Source: a virus | Direction: 5' to 3' (one strand) | Virus record (IMG/VR): IMGVR_UViG_3300023049_000054 | Span: 1 to 29,808 of that record | Length of the DNA: 29,808 nt | Shown: positions 15,456 to 22,240 of the stretch, one piece after another | Layout: every line of letters starts with the position of its first letter | How positions within the stretch are numbered: position 1 is the first letter of the stretch | Translations under genes and position numbers: made by a program | Notes under the pieces: model-generated | Told to the model about the DNA's origin: nothing | The model's input: the letters and a program-made list of their open reading frames with translations, nothing else | The model's database searches: none

Positions 15456-16274
15456 ATGATAAAGTCGTTAGACGGAGTAGTTACTAAGAATGCTGATCAA
15501 CAGGAAACCTACACTGAAACTCAAATAAAAAAGTTTCTTAAATGCGCAGATCCTGTTGATGGCTTTCTGTATTTCATCGAGCAATTTGTAAAGTATGTAA
15601 ACCCAGCTACTGGACCAGCTACTGGGGTACAGAACCTTAGACTTTACGATTTTCAAAAAGATCTACTAAAGAATATACACAACGAAAAAATTAGCGTAAA
15701 CATGCTACCCCGTCAGATGGGCAAGACGTTGTGCGCAGCGGCATACATTGCTTGGCGTTTGTTATTTTTAGAACACGAGAACATTGTCATTGCCAGTCAT
15801 CGGCTAATGGCTTCAGAACAAATACTCGAGACTGTTAGGCTCATTATAGAAAGATGCCCTAGCATGTTGAATCCTGGATTCAGTGTAAGCAACAAACGAT
15901 CACTTATACTTACTAACGGATCAAAGCTGCTAGCAAAAACTCTAGAGCCAGACAATCTTAGAGGTATGTCAATTAGTTTCTTGTTCGTTGACGAAGCAGG
16001 AGTTATGTCAGAGCACAAGATGCATGAATTCTTATCGTCAGCTTATCCTTCGATAGTTGGATCAAGAGGTAAGATTGCATTTACTTCTACAACAGGCGAA
16101 AAAGATTCCGGCTTTAACCTTCTATGGCAAAACGCACAAAATAAAAACTCTGGCTTTGCTAAGTTTAAAGCAGAATGGTTTGACCACCCTGAAAGAGACG
16201 AACAATGGAAAGATACTATTGTCAATCAAGTGGGCGAAGAAGTATTCAGAAAGGAGTACGAGTGCGAAATCTAA
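15456..16274 (+). CDS. Stand-alone terminase ATPase-domain paralogue (truncated gp17-like)
   Basis: A 272-residue protein that aligns with the extein sequence of the neighbouring gp17 from its first residues (SLDGV(V/L)TK, QQETYT) to the end of the ATPase domain. Walker A is PRQMGKT (85-91), Walker B is FLFVDE (175-180), and the coupling motif is TSTTG (210-214). All key ATPase residues are present, with no intein. It ends KEYECEI, two residues after the Cys that matches the third intein site in gp17 (REYG|CEF), so the whole nuclease domain is absent. Either it is a remnant of duplication or a kept accessory ATPase; intact motifs and frame favour the second. The ribosome site before ATG 15456 is weak. 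Confidence 0.85.
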   Translation: MIKSLDGVVTKNADQQETYTETQIKKFLKCADPVDGFLYFIEQFVKYVNPATGPATGVQNLRLYDFQKDLLKNIHNEKISVNMLPRQMGKTLCAAAYIAWRLLFLEHENIVIASHRLMASEQILETVRLIIERCPSMLNPGFSVSNKRSLILTNGSKLLAKTLEPDNLRGMSISFLFVDEAGVMSEHKMHEFLSSAYPSIVGSRGKIAFTSTTGEKDSGFNLLWQNAQNKNSGFAKFKAEWFDHPERDEQWKDTIVNQVGEEVFRKEYECEI

Positions 16275-16289
16275 GCATTCATTAATAAT

Positions 16290-17912
16290 ATGTCCAAGTC
16301 ATTAGACGGAGTACTTACAAAGAAAGCCAATCAACAAGAAACCTACACAGAGAAACAAATAGAACAACTTGTTAAATGTATGGACCCTGATAACGGCTAT
16401 TTGTACTTTGCTAAGAACTTTGCTTACATTCAGCACCCTGTAAGAGGCAAGCTGTTATTCGAACCATACGAATATCAAGAACGCCTAATGGCAAGTTATC
16501 ACAACTTCCGGTTTAACGTAAACATGCTGCCTAGGCAAACAGGCAAAGCCCTAGCGCTCGACACACCAATACCAACAAATTCCGGGTGGACTACAATGGG
16601 CGATATTAAAGTAGGTGATAAAATACTCGGACCTAACGGGAAGGAAGCCTCTGTTACATTTGCCACTCCGGTAATGTACAATCATACTTGTTATCAGGTC
16701 GAATTTGATAACGGAGAGAAGATTACAGCAGATGCAGAACATCTGTGGAACATTACATTAAGATCCTGGAATACTGGAGTAAAAACCTGGACCACGCAAC
16801 AGATTAAAGATTACATTGAATCAAAAAACACCTGTGTGTACGTAGAAGCAGCAAGCCCGATACAATTAGACGAAATAGAACTGCCTATAGATCCTTACGT
16901 GTTGGGTTTTTTGTTAGGTGACGGTGAGAGTGCCGCAGCACGTTATACCCAGTGTGTTGCTGATAATAAGGAAATTGTACCAGAGATATTAAGTAGAGGT
17001 GTTGACATCTCAAGATCTTATTCTAACGGGACTAGTGTTCAAAGTGAAAATAGGACTATTTACGGGTTACGCAGTAAACTAAACGAAAATGATTTGTTAA
17101 GAAATAAACATGTACCCGCGAAATATCTAAGAGCTAGTACTAATCAACGTTTAGAACTTTTGCAAGGTCTTATGGACTCAGCCGGCTCGATAGATAAAAG
17201 GTCCGGGCGATGTGAATTTTATCAAAAAAACTACAGACTAATAGAACAAGTACAAGACCTATTGTCATCATTAGGTATAAAAAATAGATGCGACCATAAG
17301 GTAATAAAAGGACAAACGTATTATACTATTGGATTTGCTACAACGAAATATAAAGTATTCAAGTTAACAAGGAAGTCTCAGTATCAAGATAACTGTAAAA
17401 GTCATCAAAAAAATACTCGACATTACATAAAGCGTATTTCGGCCACTGACTCAGTTCCAGTAAGGTGTATTCAAGTTGACACTACTGATCATTTGTTCCT
17501 CTGTGGAAAATCAATGATTCCAACTCATAACACCACCTGTGCTGCCGTATACCTTGCATGGTTTGCTATGTTCCATCCTGATCAAACTATTCTAATTGCA
17601 GCTCACAAGTACACAGGCGCCCAAGAAATTATGCAGCGAATTCGCTACATTTACGAATTGTGTCCTGACCATATACGTGCTGGTGTTGTCAATTACAACA
17701 AAGGTAGTATAGAATTCGAAAACGGTTCGCGTGTTGTAAGCTCAACTACTACAGGCAACACAGGCCGCGGCATGAGTATCTCGCTGCTATACTGCCTTGA
17801 CGGTGATACTACTAGAGTGCGAGTTCGTAATAAAAAAACACTAGAAGAGGAAGACGTGACATTAAAAGAACTTTATGTCAGGCTTCTCGATCCAAGAATT
17901 GTTCTCGCATGA
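16290..17912 (+). CDS. 17: Terminase large subunit gp17, part 1, with one full intein and an N-terminal split-intein half
   Basis: A 540-residue ORF. Residues 1-86 are extein ending at PRQTGK, the first half of Walker A. Residues 87-414 are a full intein. Residues 415-501 are extein again (TTCAAVYLAWFAMF... to RGMSISLLY). From Cys502 (CLDGDTT) to 540 is the N-half of a split intein, ending KELYVRLL plus seven residues. Splicing of the full intein rejoins GK with TT; the intein-free paralogue upstream reads GKTLCAAA at this place, which fixes the borders. Walker B is cut just before Asp-Glu, so this part alone cannot be an active ATPase. The stop overlaps the next ORF (ATGA). The ribosome site before ATG 16290 is weak. 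Confidence 0.92.
   Translation: MSKSLDGVLTKKANQQETYTEKQIEQLVKCMDPDNGYLYFAKNFAYIQHPVRGKLLFEPYEYQERLMASYHNFRFNVNMLPRQTGKALALDTPIPTNSGWTTMGDIKVGDKILGPNGKEASVTFATPVMYNHTCYQVEFDNGEKITADAEHLWNITLRSWNTGVKTWTTQQIKDYIESKNTCVYVEAASPIQLDEIELPIDPYVLGFLLGDGESAAARYTQCVADNKEIVPEILSRGVDISRSYSNGTSVQSENRTIYGLRSKLNENDLLRNKHVPAKYLRASTNQRLELLQGLMDSAGSIDKRSGRCEFYQKNYRLIEQVQDLLSSLGIKNRCDHKVIKGQTYYTIGFATTKYKVFKLTRKSQYQDNCKSHQKNTRHYIKRISATDSVPVRCIQVDTTDHLFLCGKSMIPTHNTTCAAVYLAWFAMFHPDQTILIAAHKYTGAQEIMQRIRYIYELCPDHIRAGVVNYNKGSIEFENGSRVVSSTTTGNTGRGMSISLLYCLDGDTTRVRVRNKKTLEEEDVTLKELYVRLLDPRIVLA
16548..17531 (+). mobile_element. Intein 1: class 3-type intein with LAGLIDADG endonuclease domain
   Basis: 328 residues inserted between Lys and Thr of Walker A. 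The first residue is Ala (ALALDTPIPT), so the usual Cys/Ser nucleophile is missing. The class 3 signature is present: Trp two residues after the block B His (AEHLW, W153 of the ORF), Cys at the block F position that is normally Asp (VRCIQVD, C393), and Thr before the final His-Asn (PTHN, T412). The next extein residue is Thr. The endonuclease domain has motifs VLGFLLGDG (204-212) and LLQGLMDSAG (290-299). In the second, the expected catalytic Asp is Ala298, so cleavage activity is doubtful while splicing residues look intact. Confidence 0.85.
17793..17912 (+). other. Split intein 2, N-terminal half (IntN2)
   Basis: Codes for 39 residues from CLDGDTT to the stop of part 1. It holds block A of a standard Cys1 intein and ends with an ELYVRLL helix like the LYKRLA end of the 25-residue N-half of the AceL-TerL intein (from memory). 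Block B and everything after it are on the next gene, 261 bases downstream. Confidence 0.85.
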
Positions 17913-18196
17913 CAAGTTTGCCTTTGATGCATGGATATAAAAATAGTGTTAGTCCGTTATTGATAGGAAGTGTAAGTAACCTACAGATGTTGCCGTGGCA
18001 AGACAACGTATCAAAGCACAGCAAGTCAGGAATATTGTTAGAAGAATTATTAATTCGTGCAAATTACACCAGCGATCAGTCGATCAAAGAATTTACTACT
18101 TTCTTAGAAATGATCAATAACGACATAAGAAGTGGCACTGTAGTCAGCGGCGCTGCACTAATAGAGAGGTTCAATGAATCAAAGTTTCGCACCTAA
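17909..18196 (+). CDS. Hypothetical small ORF inside the fractured terminase gene
   Basis: A 95-residue ORF in the gap between the two halves of split intein 2. I do not recognise it. It overlaps the stop of part 1 as ATGA and runs 23 bases into part 2. There are no zinc-finger, GIY-YIG, HNH, LAGLIDADG or Vsr-like residues, so it is not a visible endonuclease, although split-intein gaps often hold one. The last third (FTTFLEMINNDIRSG, then GAALIERFNESKF) looks like ordinary helical coding sequence. No ribosome site precedes its ATG, so translation would depend on coupling. It may be a real small gene, the remnant of a lost endonuclease, or simply a spacer that stayed open. Confidence 0.4.
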   Translation: MTSLPLMHGYKNSVSPLLIGSVSNLQMLPWQDNVSKHSKSGILLEELLIRANYTSDQSIKEFTTFLEMINNDIRSGTVVSGAALIERFNESKFRT

Positions 18197-18509
18197 CACA
18201 GAATACGAAATTCTTACACCTAACGGCTGGGAAGACTTCGAAGGAATTTTCTTAAACGAAAACGCCAATAAGGATTCTCGCAAGATTACATTTGACGATA
18301 ATAGCTTTGTTATAGCAACACTCGACCATCGATTCTATATTAATAATTCCGAAGTTAAAGTAAAAGACCTTGTGTTAGGTAATAAACTAGACTCTGAAGA
18401 CAATAGTAAGATAATAGTGTCACTAGAGGATGTAGAATTAGAGGACACTTACGAGATATTTAACGCAGAAAATCACGTAATACTTGCAAATAAGATTAAT
18501 TCGCATCAA
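18174..18509 (+). other. Split intein 2, C-terminal half (IntC2)
   Basis: 112 residues carrying blocks N2 to G: EILTPNGWEDFEGI (12-25), block B TLDH (49-52), block F DTYEIFNAENHVI, and the end KINSHQ before Cys+1. The last residue is Gln instead of Asn, a rare but known variant. No endonuclease domain. Confidence 0.85.
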
Positions 18510-18911
18510 TGCGACGAGTTCGCATTTGTACAACCTGGGATAGCAGACGAGTTTTGGACGTCGATATCACCTACGCTAGCAACAGGTGGTAGAGCAATTA
18601 TAACATCTACTCCAAACTCGGACGAAGACACGTTTGCGACAATCTGGAAAGACGCCGAGAAAAAGTTTGACGAACACGGCAATGAAACTGAATTAGGAAC
18701 GAATGGCTTCCATTCGTTTACAGTAGCCTGGGACGAGCACCCAGACAGAAACGACGAATGGAAGGTTGCTGAAATAGGTCGTATTGGTGAAGAACGCTTC
18801 CGTCGTGAGTATGGTTGTGTGACACGCAATACTATGATAACTTTGCAAGACGAAAACGGAAATGTATTTGACTTAGAAATAGGCAACTTGTACAATACCA
18901 TAGATGAATAA
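18174..18911 (+). CDS. 17: Terminase large subunit gp17, part 2, flanked by split-intein halves
   Basis: A 245-residue ORF with three sections. Residues 1-112 are the C-half of split intein 2, ending INSHQ. Residues 113-214 are extein: CDEFAFV completes Walker B (LLY|CDE), and AIITSTPNS (141-149) is the coupling motif, followed by WDEHPDRNDEWK and GEERFRREYG. Residues 215-245 (CVTRNTM... to NTIDE) are the N-half of split intein 3. The extein aligns with residues about 178-268 of the paralogue upstream. The ATG is five bases after GAGAGG. This IntC-extein-IntN order means the middle piece must be joined at both ends by trans-splicing. Confidence 0.9.
   Translation: MNQSFAPNTEYEILTPNGWEDFEGIFLNENANKDSRKITFDDNSFVIATLDHRFYINNSEVKVKDLVLGNKLDSEDNSKIIVSLEDVELEDTYEIFNAENHVILANKINSHQCDEFAFVQPGIADEFWTSISPTLATGGRAIITSTPNSDEDTFATIWKDAEKKFDEHGNETELGTNGFHSFTVAWDEHPDRNDEWKVAEIGRIGEERFRREYGCVTRNTMITLQDENGNVFDLEIGNLYNTIDE
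18816..18911 (+). other. Split intein 3, N-terminal half (IntN3)
   Basis: 31 residues from CVTRNTMITL to the stop of part 2, block A only. It resembles IntN2 in the ending (IGNLYNTI beside KELYVRLL) and is close in size to the 25-residue AceL-TerL N-half. Confidence 0.85.
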
Positions 18912-18987
18912 TAGCCCAAGAACAACTTAACGGAGAATACTGTGAGAGCTGCAATTTATATAGAGGTGGTAACAGAGTATTAAAAAA

Positions 18988-19329
18988 ATGACAAAGACAT
19001 TCAAAGAAAATTCGAAGAATTACAAAGTACTAACTCCTGATGGATTTCAGTCCTTTGCAGGTGTAGCATTGATGGGCGTAAAACCTACACTGCGCCTGGA
19101 CTTTGAGGGAGGAGCGTATGTAGAATGTACATACGATCATAAGTTCTACGTAACACTAACTGAACATAAAGAAGCAAGTCAATTAAATGTTGGCGACGCT
19201 GTGGTTACTTCAGAAGGCGACGTTAAGCTGTTGTCTAAGTCAGACACTGGAATGTCCGAACCGGTATATGATTTAATCGAAGTAGAAAACGGCCACCGGT
19301 ATTTTACTAACAAGGTACTAAGCTCTAAC
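18988..19329 (+). other. Split intein 3, C-terminal half (IntC3)
   Basis: 114 residues: YKVLTPDGFQSFAGV (12-26), block B TYDH (48-51), block F VYDLIEVENGHRYFTN (93-108), end VLSSN before Cys+1. The penultimate residue is Ser where most inteins have His. Confidence 0.85.
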
Positions 19330-20079
19330 TGCGAATTCTTAGTATTTGACGAAACGTTAATTAATTCCATCAAACTATCAACTATGGAGGGGATGACTCC
19401 GACCCTTAACATGGGGCAAACCCGGTGGTATAAGAAGCCTGAGGCAGGTTATACCTATGCTGTTGCACTTGACCCTAGTATGGGCACTGGTGGCGACAAT
19501 GCTGCTATACAGGTTATAGAATTACCTAGTTACAAACAAGTAGCAGAATGGCAGCACAATCAAACGTCAATTCCTGGACAAATTCGCGTACTTAAAGATA
19601 TCAACAATTATATACAAGAGACTATTAAGCAACCAAACTCTATTTACTGGAGTGTAGAAAATAACGGTATTGGCGAAGCTGCATTATTAGTAATACAAGA
19701 TTTTGGTGAAGAGAATATTCCCGGCCTGTTTATATCAGAACCGATTCGCAAAGGCCACGTTAGAAAATTCCGTAAAGGGTTTAACACTACCCACAGTGCT
19801 AAGATTACAGCATGCAGTAGACTTAAAACAATGGTAGAAAACGACAAAATGAAAATTTACTCCAAACCGTTAATATCAGAACTCAAAGGGTTCATTGCAA
19901 CTGGTTCTAGTTACCAAGCAAAATCCGGAGTCTCAGACGATCTAATATCTGCAATTTTGTTAACTATACGAATGATGGCGATACTCAAAGATTGGGACCC
20001 TAAGATTTACAATACATTTACGCAGGCTGATGATGATGACTATGATCCGCCGATGCCAATCTTTATGACACGGAACTGA
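18988..20079 (+). CDS. 17: Terminase large subunit gp17, part 3, nuclease domain behind a split-intein half
   Basis: A 363-residue ORF. Residues 1-114 are the C-half of split intein 3. From Cys115 (CEFLVFDETLIN) comes the C-terminal extein of 249 residues with the RNase H-like nuclease of gp17: ALDPSMGTGGD (Asp162), VENNGIGEA (Glu224) and GVSDDLISA (Asp317/318), matching the T4 triad Asp401/Glu458/Asp542. It cuts concatemers to make the ends of packaged DNA. Fully spliced gp17 would have 86+87+102+249 = 524 residues. A 76-base gap separates it from part 2, and no good ribosome site is near its ATG, which follows an A run. The stop codon TGA begins the next late promoter motif. Confidence 0.92.
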   Translation: MTKTFKENSKNYKVLTPDGFQSFAGVALMGVKPTLRLDFEGGAYVECTYDHKFYVTLTEHKEASQLNVGDAVVTSEGDVKLLSKSDTGMSEPVYDLIEVENGHRYFTNKVLSSNCEFLVFDETLINSIKLSTMEGMTPTLNMGQTRWYKKPEAGYTYAVALDPSMGTGGDNAAIQVIELPSYKQVAEWQHNQTSIPGQIRVLKDINNYIQETIKQPNSIYWSVENNGIGEAALLVIQDFGEENIPGLFISEPIRKGHVRKFRKGFNTTHSAKITACSRLKTMVENDKMKIYSKPLISELKGFIATGSSYQAKSGVSDDLISAILLTIRMMAILKDWDPKIYNTFTQADDDDYDPPMPIFMTRN

Positions 20080-20085
20080 TAAATA
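20078..20085 (+). promoter_or_regulatory. Late promoter motif GATAAATA at the gp17 stop
   Basis: Overlaps the TGA of gp17 part 3 and ends 5 bases before the ATG at 20090. The predicted start falls at the start codon, so the message would have no leader. Confidence 0.45.
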
Positions 20086-20089
20086 CGTT

Positions 20090-22105
20090 ATGGACCTAAA
20101 ACATATTGCAGAAGAATTATTTGCTAAAATACGAGGACGTTTCCCGGCAGTCACTTTAGGTGACGAATCTGGAAATGTCACAACCGAACCGCTTGACGCC
20201 CGCTATTTTGAATTTTTGTTCAGCGAGTCTGACGACAGCTCAGGCAAGATAAGCATATCGCTTGACGAAGAGTCTGGTGTTACGGTTATGTACAACAACA
20301 ACGTAGTAAATGACGAAATTTCTAAGAAGAAATGGTACGAGTTTTTACGAGAACTAAGAAGCTTTTCGAAGAAGCGTATGTTAAACTTTGACGTTAGGAA
20401 TATTACAAAATCAAACTTAGAAAAAAGAGACTACAAATACCTTGCAAGGAACTCCGGAGACAGTAACATGAATGAATCGAAGTTATACGGTACTTCAAAA
20501 TTAAGCTACCAAAACATAGACAGTGCCAGACTAGTGATCAAGCATACTGAAAACATAGACTCAGCAATCCCGTCAGGCCGCACGCGAAACATTGGGACTA
20601 TTTACATAGAAAGCGGAGCGGGCGAACGGTTTAAGTACCCTTTTAAACATCTAGCAGGCGCAAGAGCAATGGCAAGACACGTGGCAGAGGGCGGCACAAC
20701 CTATGACGACTTTGGCATACACATTGTTGACTTGTCCGAAGAGCTTTCGAAGCTACGCAAGTTTAAAAATTACATGGGCCGGTCGAAGGTAATGGCTGAG
20801 AGTTTATCTGGGTACATGGGCATTGTTCATGAGCGCATTAGTACGGTTAAGAAGAGAATCGAACACCTGCAAAAACCAAACTTCTACAAAGAAGCGTTTG
20901 ACGGATTTGAGAAACCAGTATTTGAAGAAATTCCAGAAGACGTAAAAGAAAACTGGATAGACCAGCTAACTATTAGACAATTTAACGAAGAACTTAAAGA
21001 CGTATTCCCATATATCTACAAGCTAATCGGTGAAGGCACCCGTGCTAAAGAACTAGGTCCAGAAGACTTCATGAATGAAATGGAAGCCAACGAAACTGCT
21101 GAGAAGATTGCTTGCCTAGGATGTGATGCTGTGTCAACAAAAGCAGCTTGGCAGAAGAATAACGATACTTGCCCTAGGTGCAAGAAGTCAAGCAAAGGTG
21201 TTGCTGAAGATTCAGACGACATAGAAGAAGGCAAAGGCGGATTCGAAAGAACGTTTAACAAGGTAATGGGATTTGGCGACACGAAGCCTAAAGATATACA
21301 GAGAAGAGTTCGTGCTATGACCGACGATCAGTTGAAGACGTTGGCCAAAGACGTTGACGAAAAGCCGGGCGATGGCAGTGAGCGCAGTCTTCAAATGAAG
21401 CTGATCAATCAAGAGCTAAAAAGACGCTACGGGATTAAGCCTAGTAAGAACTCTACGGAAGAAGCTCAGATTGAGACATACTTCAACCAGTTGATGGGTG
21501 AATGGAACGAAGACGATGCGCCTACAAAGGAAGGCTTTGGCGACAAGGTAGCCAAGAAGTTTAATAAAGCTATGACCTGGGGCGATAGTTCGCCAGAAGA
21601 AATGAAGAAAAGAATTAGAAACCTCAGCGACAAAGAGCTTAAGGTACTAGCAAAGAGAGCAGGCGAGCCAGAAGGTGGCCCTGGAAGTGCCCGCAGTCTT
21701 CAAATGAAGCTGATCAATCAAGAGCTAAAAAGACGCTACGGGATTAAGCCTAGTAAGAACTCTATGGAAGAAGCATGCTGTGATGGATGTGCATCCGGTG
21801 GCGAGTGCGAGAAAGAAGCAGGAATTGGCGCCGAAGGTCAAAAAGATAAGCAATCACCGCTTAGTGAATTCATCCTTAGTTTTTATGACAGAGCAAACGG
21901 CTCCTTTCCAAAAGGCGAAACCGCAGTGCTTACTATGGTTGAAAAAGATTACGGCGAGCAGTACATTAATCCAGCAAAGCAATTTATTGAGAGAGTTAAC
22001 AACACGTATGAGCAGCACCAAGCAAGCAGCGGATTGAACGTAATTGAAGAACCACAGCAAGACAACACAGAGTTTGATGCTGTGAGAAGATTAGCTGGTC
22101 TTTAA
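20090..22105 (+). CDS. Large conserved phage protein with zinc ribbon and tandem repeat
   Basis: A 671-residue protein. The first 330 residues (from MDLKHIAEELFAKIRGRFP; KWYEFLRELRSFSKKRMLNF near 85; FKYPFKHLAGARAMARHVAEG near 182) match, from memory, a conserved protein of unknown function in marine T4-like phages. Then comes a zinc ribbon (C342, C345 and a later CPRC), and two copies of a helical module (about 381-458 and 480-561) that share FNK(V/A)M and the identical end SLQMKLINQELKRRYGIKPS. A Cys-rich loop (CCDGCASGGEC) and a C-terminal helical domain follow. The second half looks like added modules on the ancestral protein. No ribosome site is visible before the ATG. Function unknown; it lies between packaging and recombination genes. 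Confidence 0.7.
   Translation: MDLKHIAEELFAKIRGRFPAVTLGDESGNVTTEPLDARYFEFLFSESDDSSGKISISLDEESGVTVMYNNNVVNDEISKKKWYEFLRELRSFSKKRMLNFDVRNITKSNLEKRDYKYLARNSGDSNMNESKLYGTSKLSYQNIDSARLVIKHTENIDSAIPSGRTRNIGTIYIESGAGERFKYPFKHLAGARAMARHVAEGGTTYDDFGIHIVDLSEELSKLRKFKNYMGRSKVMAESLSGYMGIVHERISTVKKRIEHLQKPNFYKEAFDGFEKPVFEEIPEDVKENWIDQLTIRQFNEELKDVFPYIYKLIGEGTRAKELGPEDFMNEMEANETAEKIACLGCDAVSTKAAWQKNNDTCPRCKKSSKGVAEDSDDIEEGKGGFERTFNKVMGFGDTKPKDIQRRVRAMTDDQLKTLAKDVDEKPGDGSERSLQMKLINQELKRRYGIKPSKNSTEEAQIETYFNQLMGEWNEDDAPTKEGFGDKVAKKFNKAMTWGDSSPEEMKKRIRNLSDKELKVLAKRAGEPEGGPGSARSLQMKLINQELKRRYGIKPSKNSMEEACCDGCASGGECEKEAGIGAEGQKDKQSPLSEFILSFYDRANGSFPKGETAVLTMVEKDYGEQYINPAKQFIERVNNTYEQHQASSGLNVIEEPQQDNTEFDAVRRLAGL
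21383..21764 (+). repeat. 73-base exact direct repeat, 309 bases apart
   Basis: Bases 21383-21455 and 21692-21764 are identical, followed after one mismatch by nine more identical bases. The period of 309 is 103 codons, so both lie in the same frame of the 671-residue protein. The 5' parts of the two modules have diverged, so the 3' part has probably been made uniform by recombination. Confidence 0.9.
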
Positions 22106-22115
22106 GATCAGCTAA
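22091..22115 (+). terminator. Hairpin at the end of the 671-residue protein gene
   Basis: A 10-base stem with one G-U pair (22091-22100 with 22106-22115) whose loop TTTAA contains the stop codon. The T-rich stretch begins only 8 bases later, so termination would be weak. Confidence 0.4.
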
Positions 22116-22142
22116 GTTATTCATTTTTATACAAAAAAATGG

Positions 22143-22188
22143 TTGACAGGATAAATAACATTGTGTAGTATATAACTTGTGCTACACA
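22143..22188 (+). promoter_or_regulatory. Overlapping sigma-70-type and late promoter elements, and leader hairpin, before gp32
   Basis: TTGACA at 22143-22148 is a perfect -35 box; 17 bases on is TAGTAT (22166-22171), a weak -10, with TATATA starting 3 bases later. A late motif GATAAATA sits in the spacer at 22150-22157. A 7-base hairpin (22162-22168 with 22182-22188) overlaps the start region. The following 50 bases to the AGGAGG-type ribosome site are A-rich and unstructured, as in the T4 gene 32 leader. Confidence 0.5.
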
Positions 22189-22240
22189 CTTAAGGCACTA
22201 AAAACATAGGCAAAATAACAAAATTAGGAGGCATTTTACT

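Noticed and set aside
17793-18510. Programmed frameshift or sequencing error joining terminase parts 1 and 2
   Set aside because: Both sides carry proper intein ends (Cys1 start; SHQ before Cys+1), and the gap frames hold several stops, so a single slip cannot join them.
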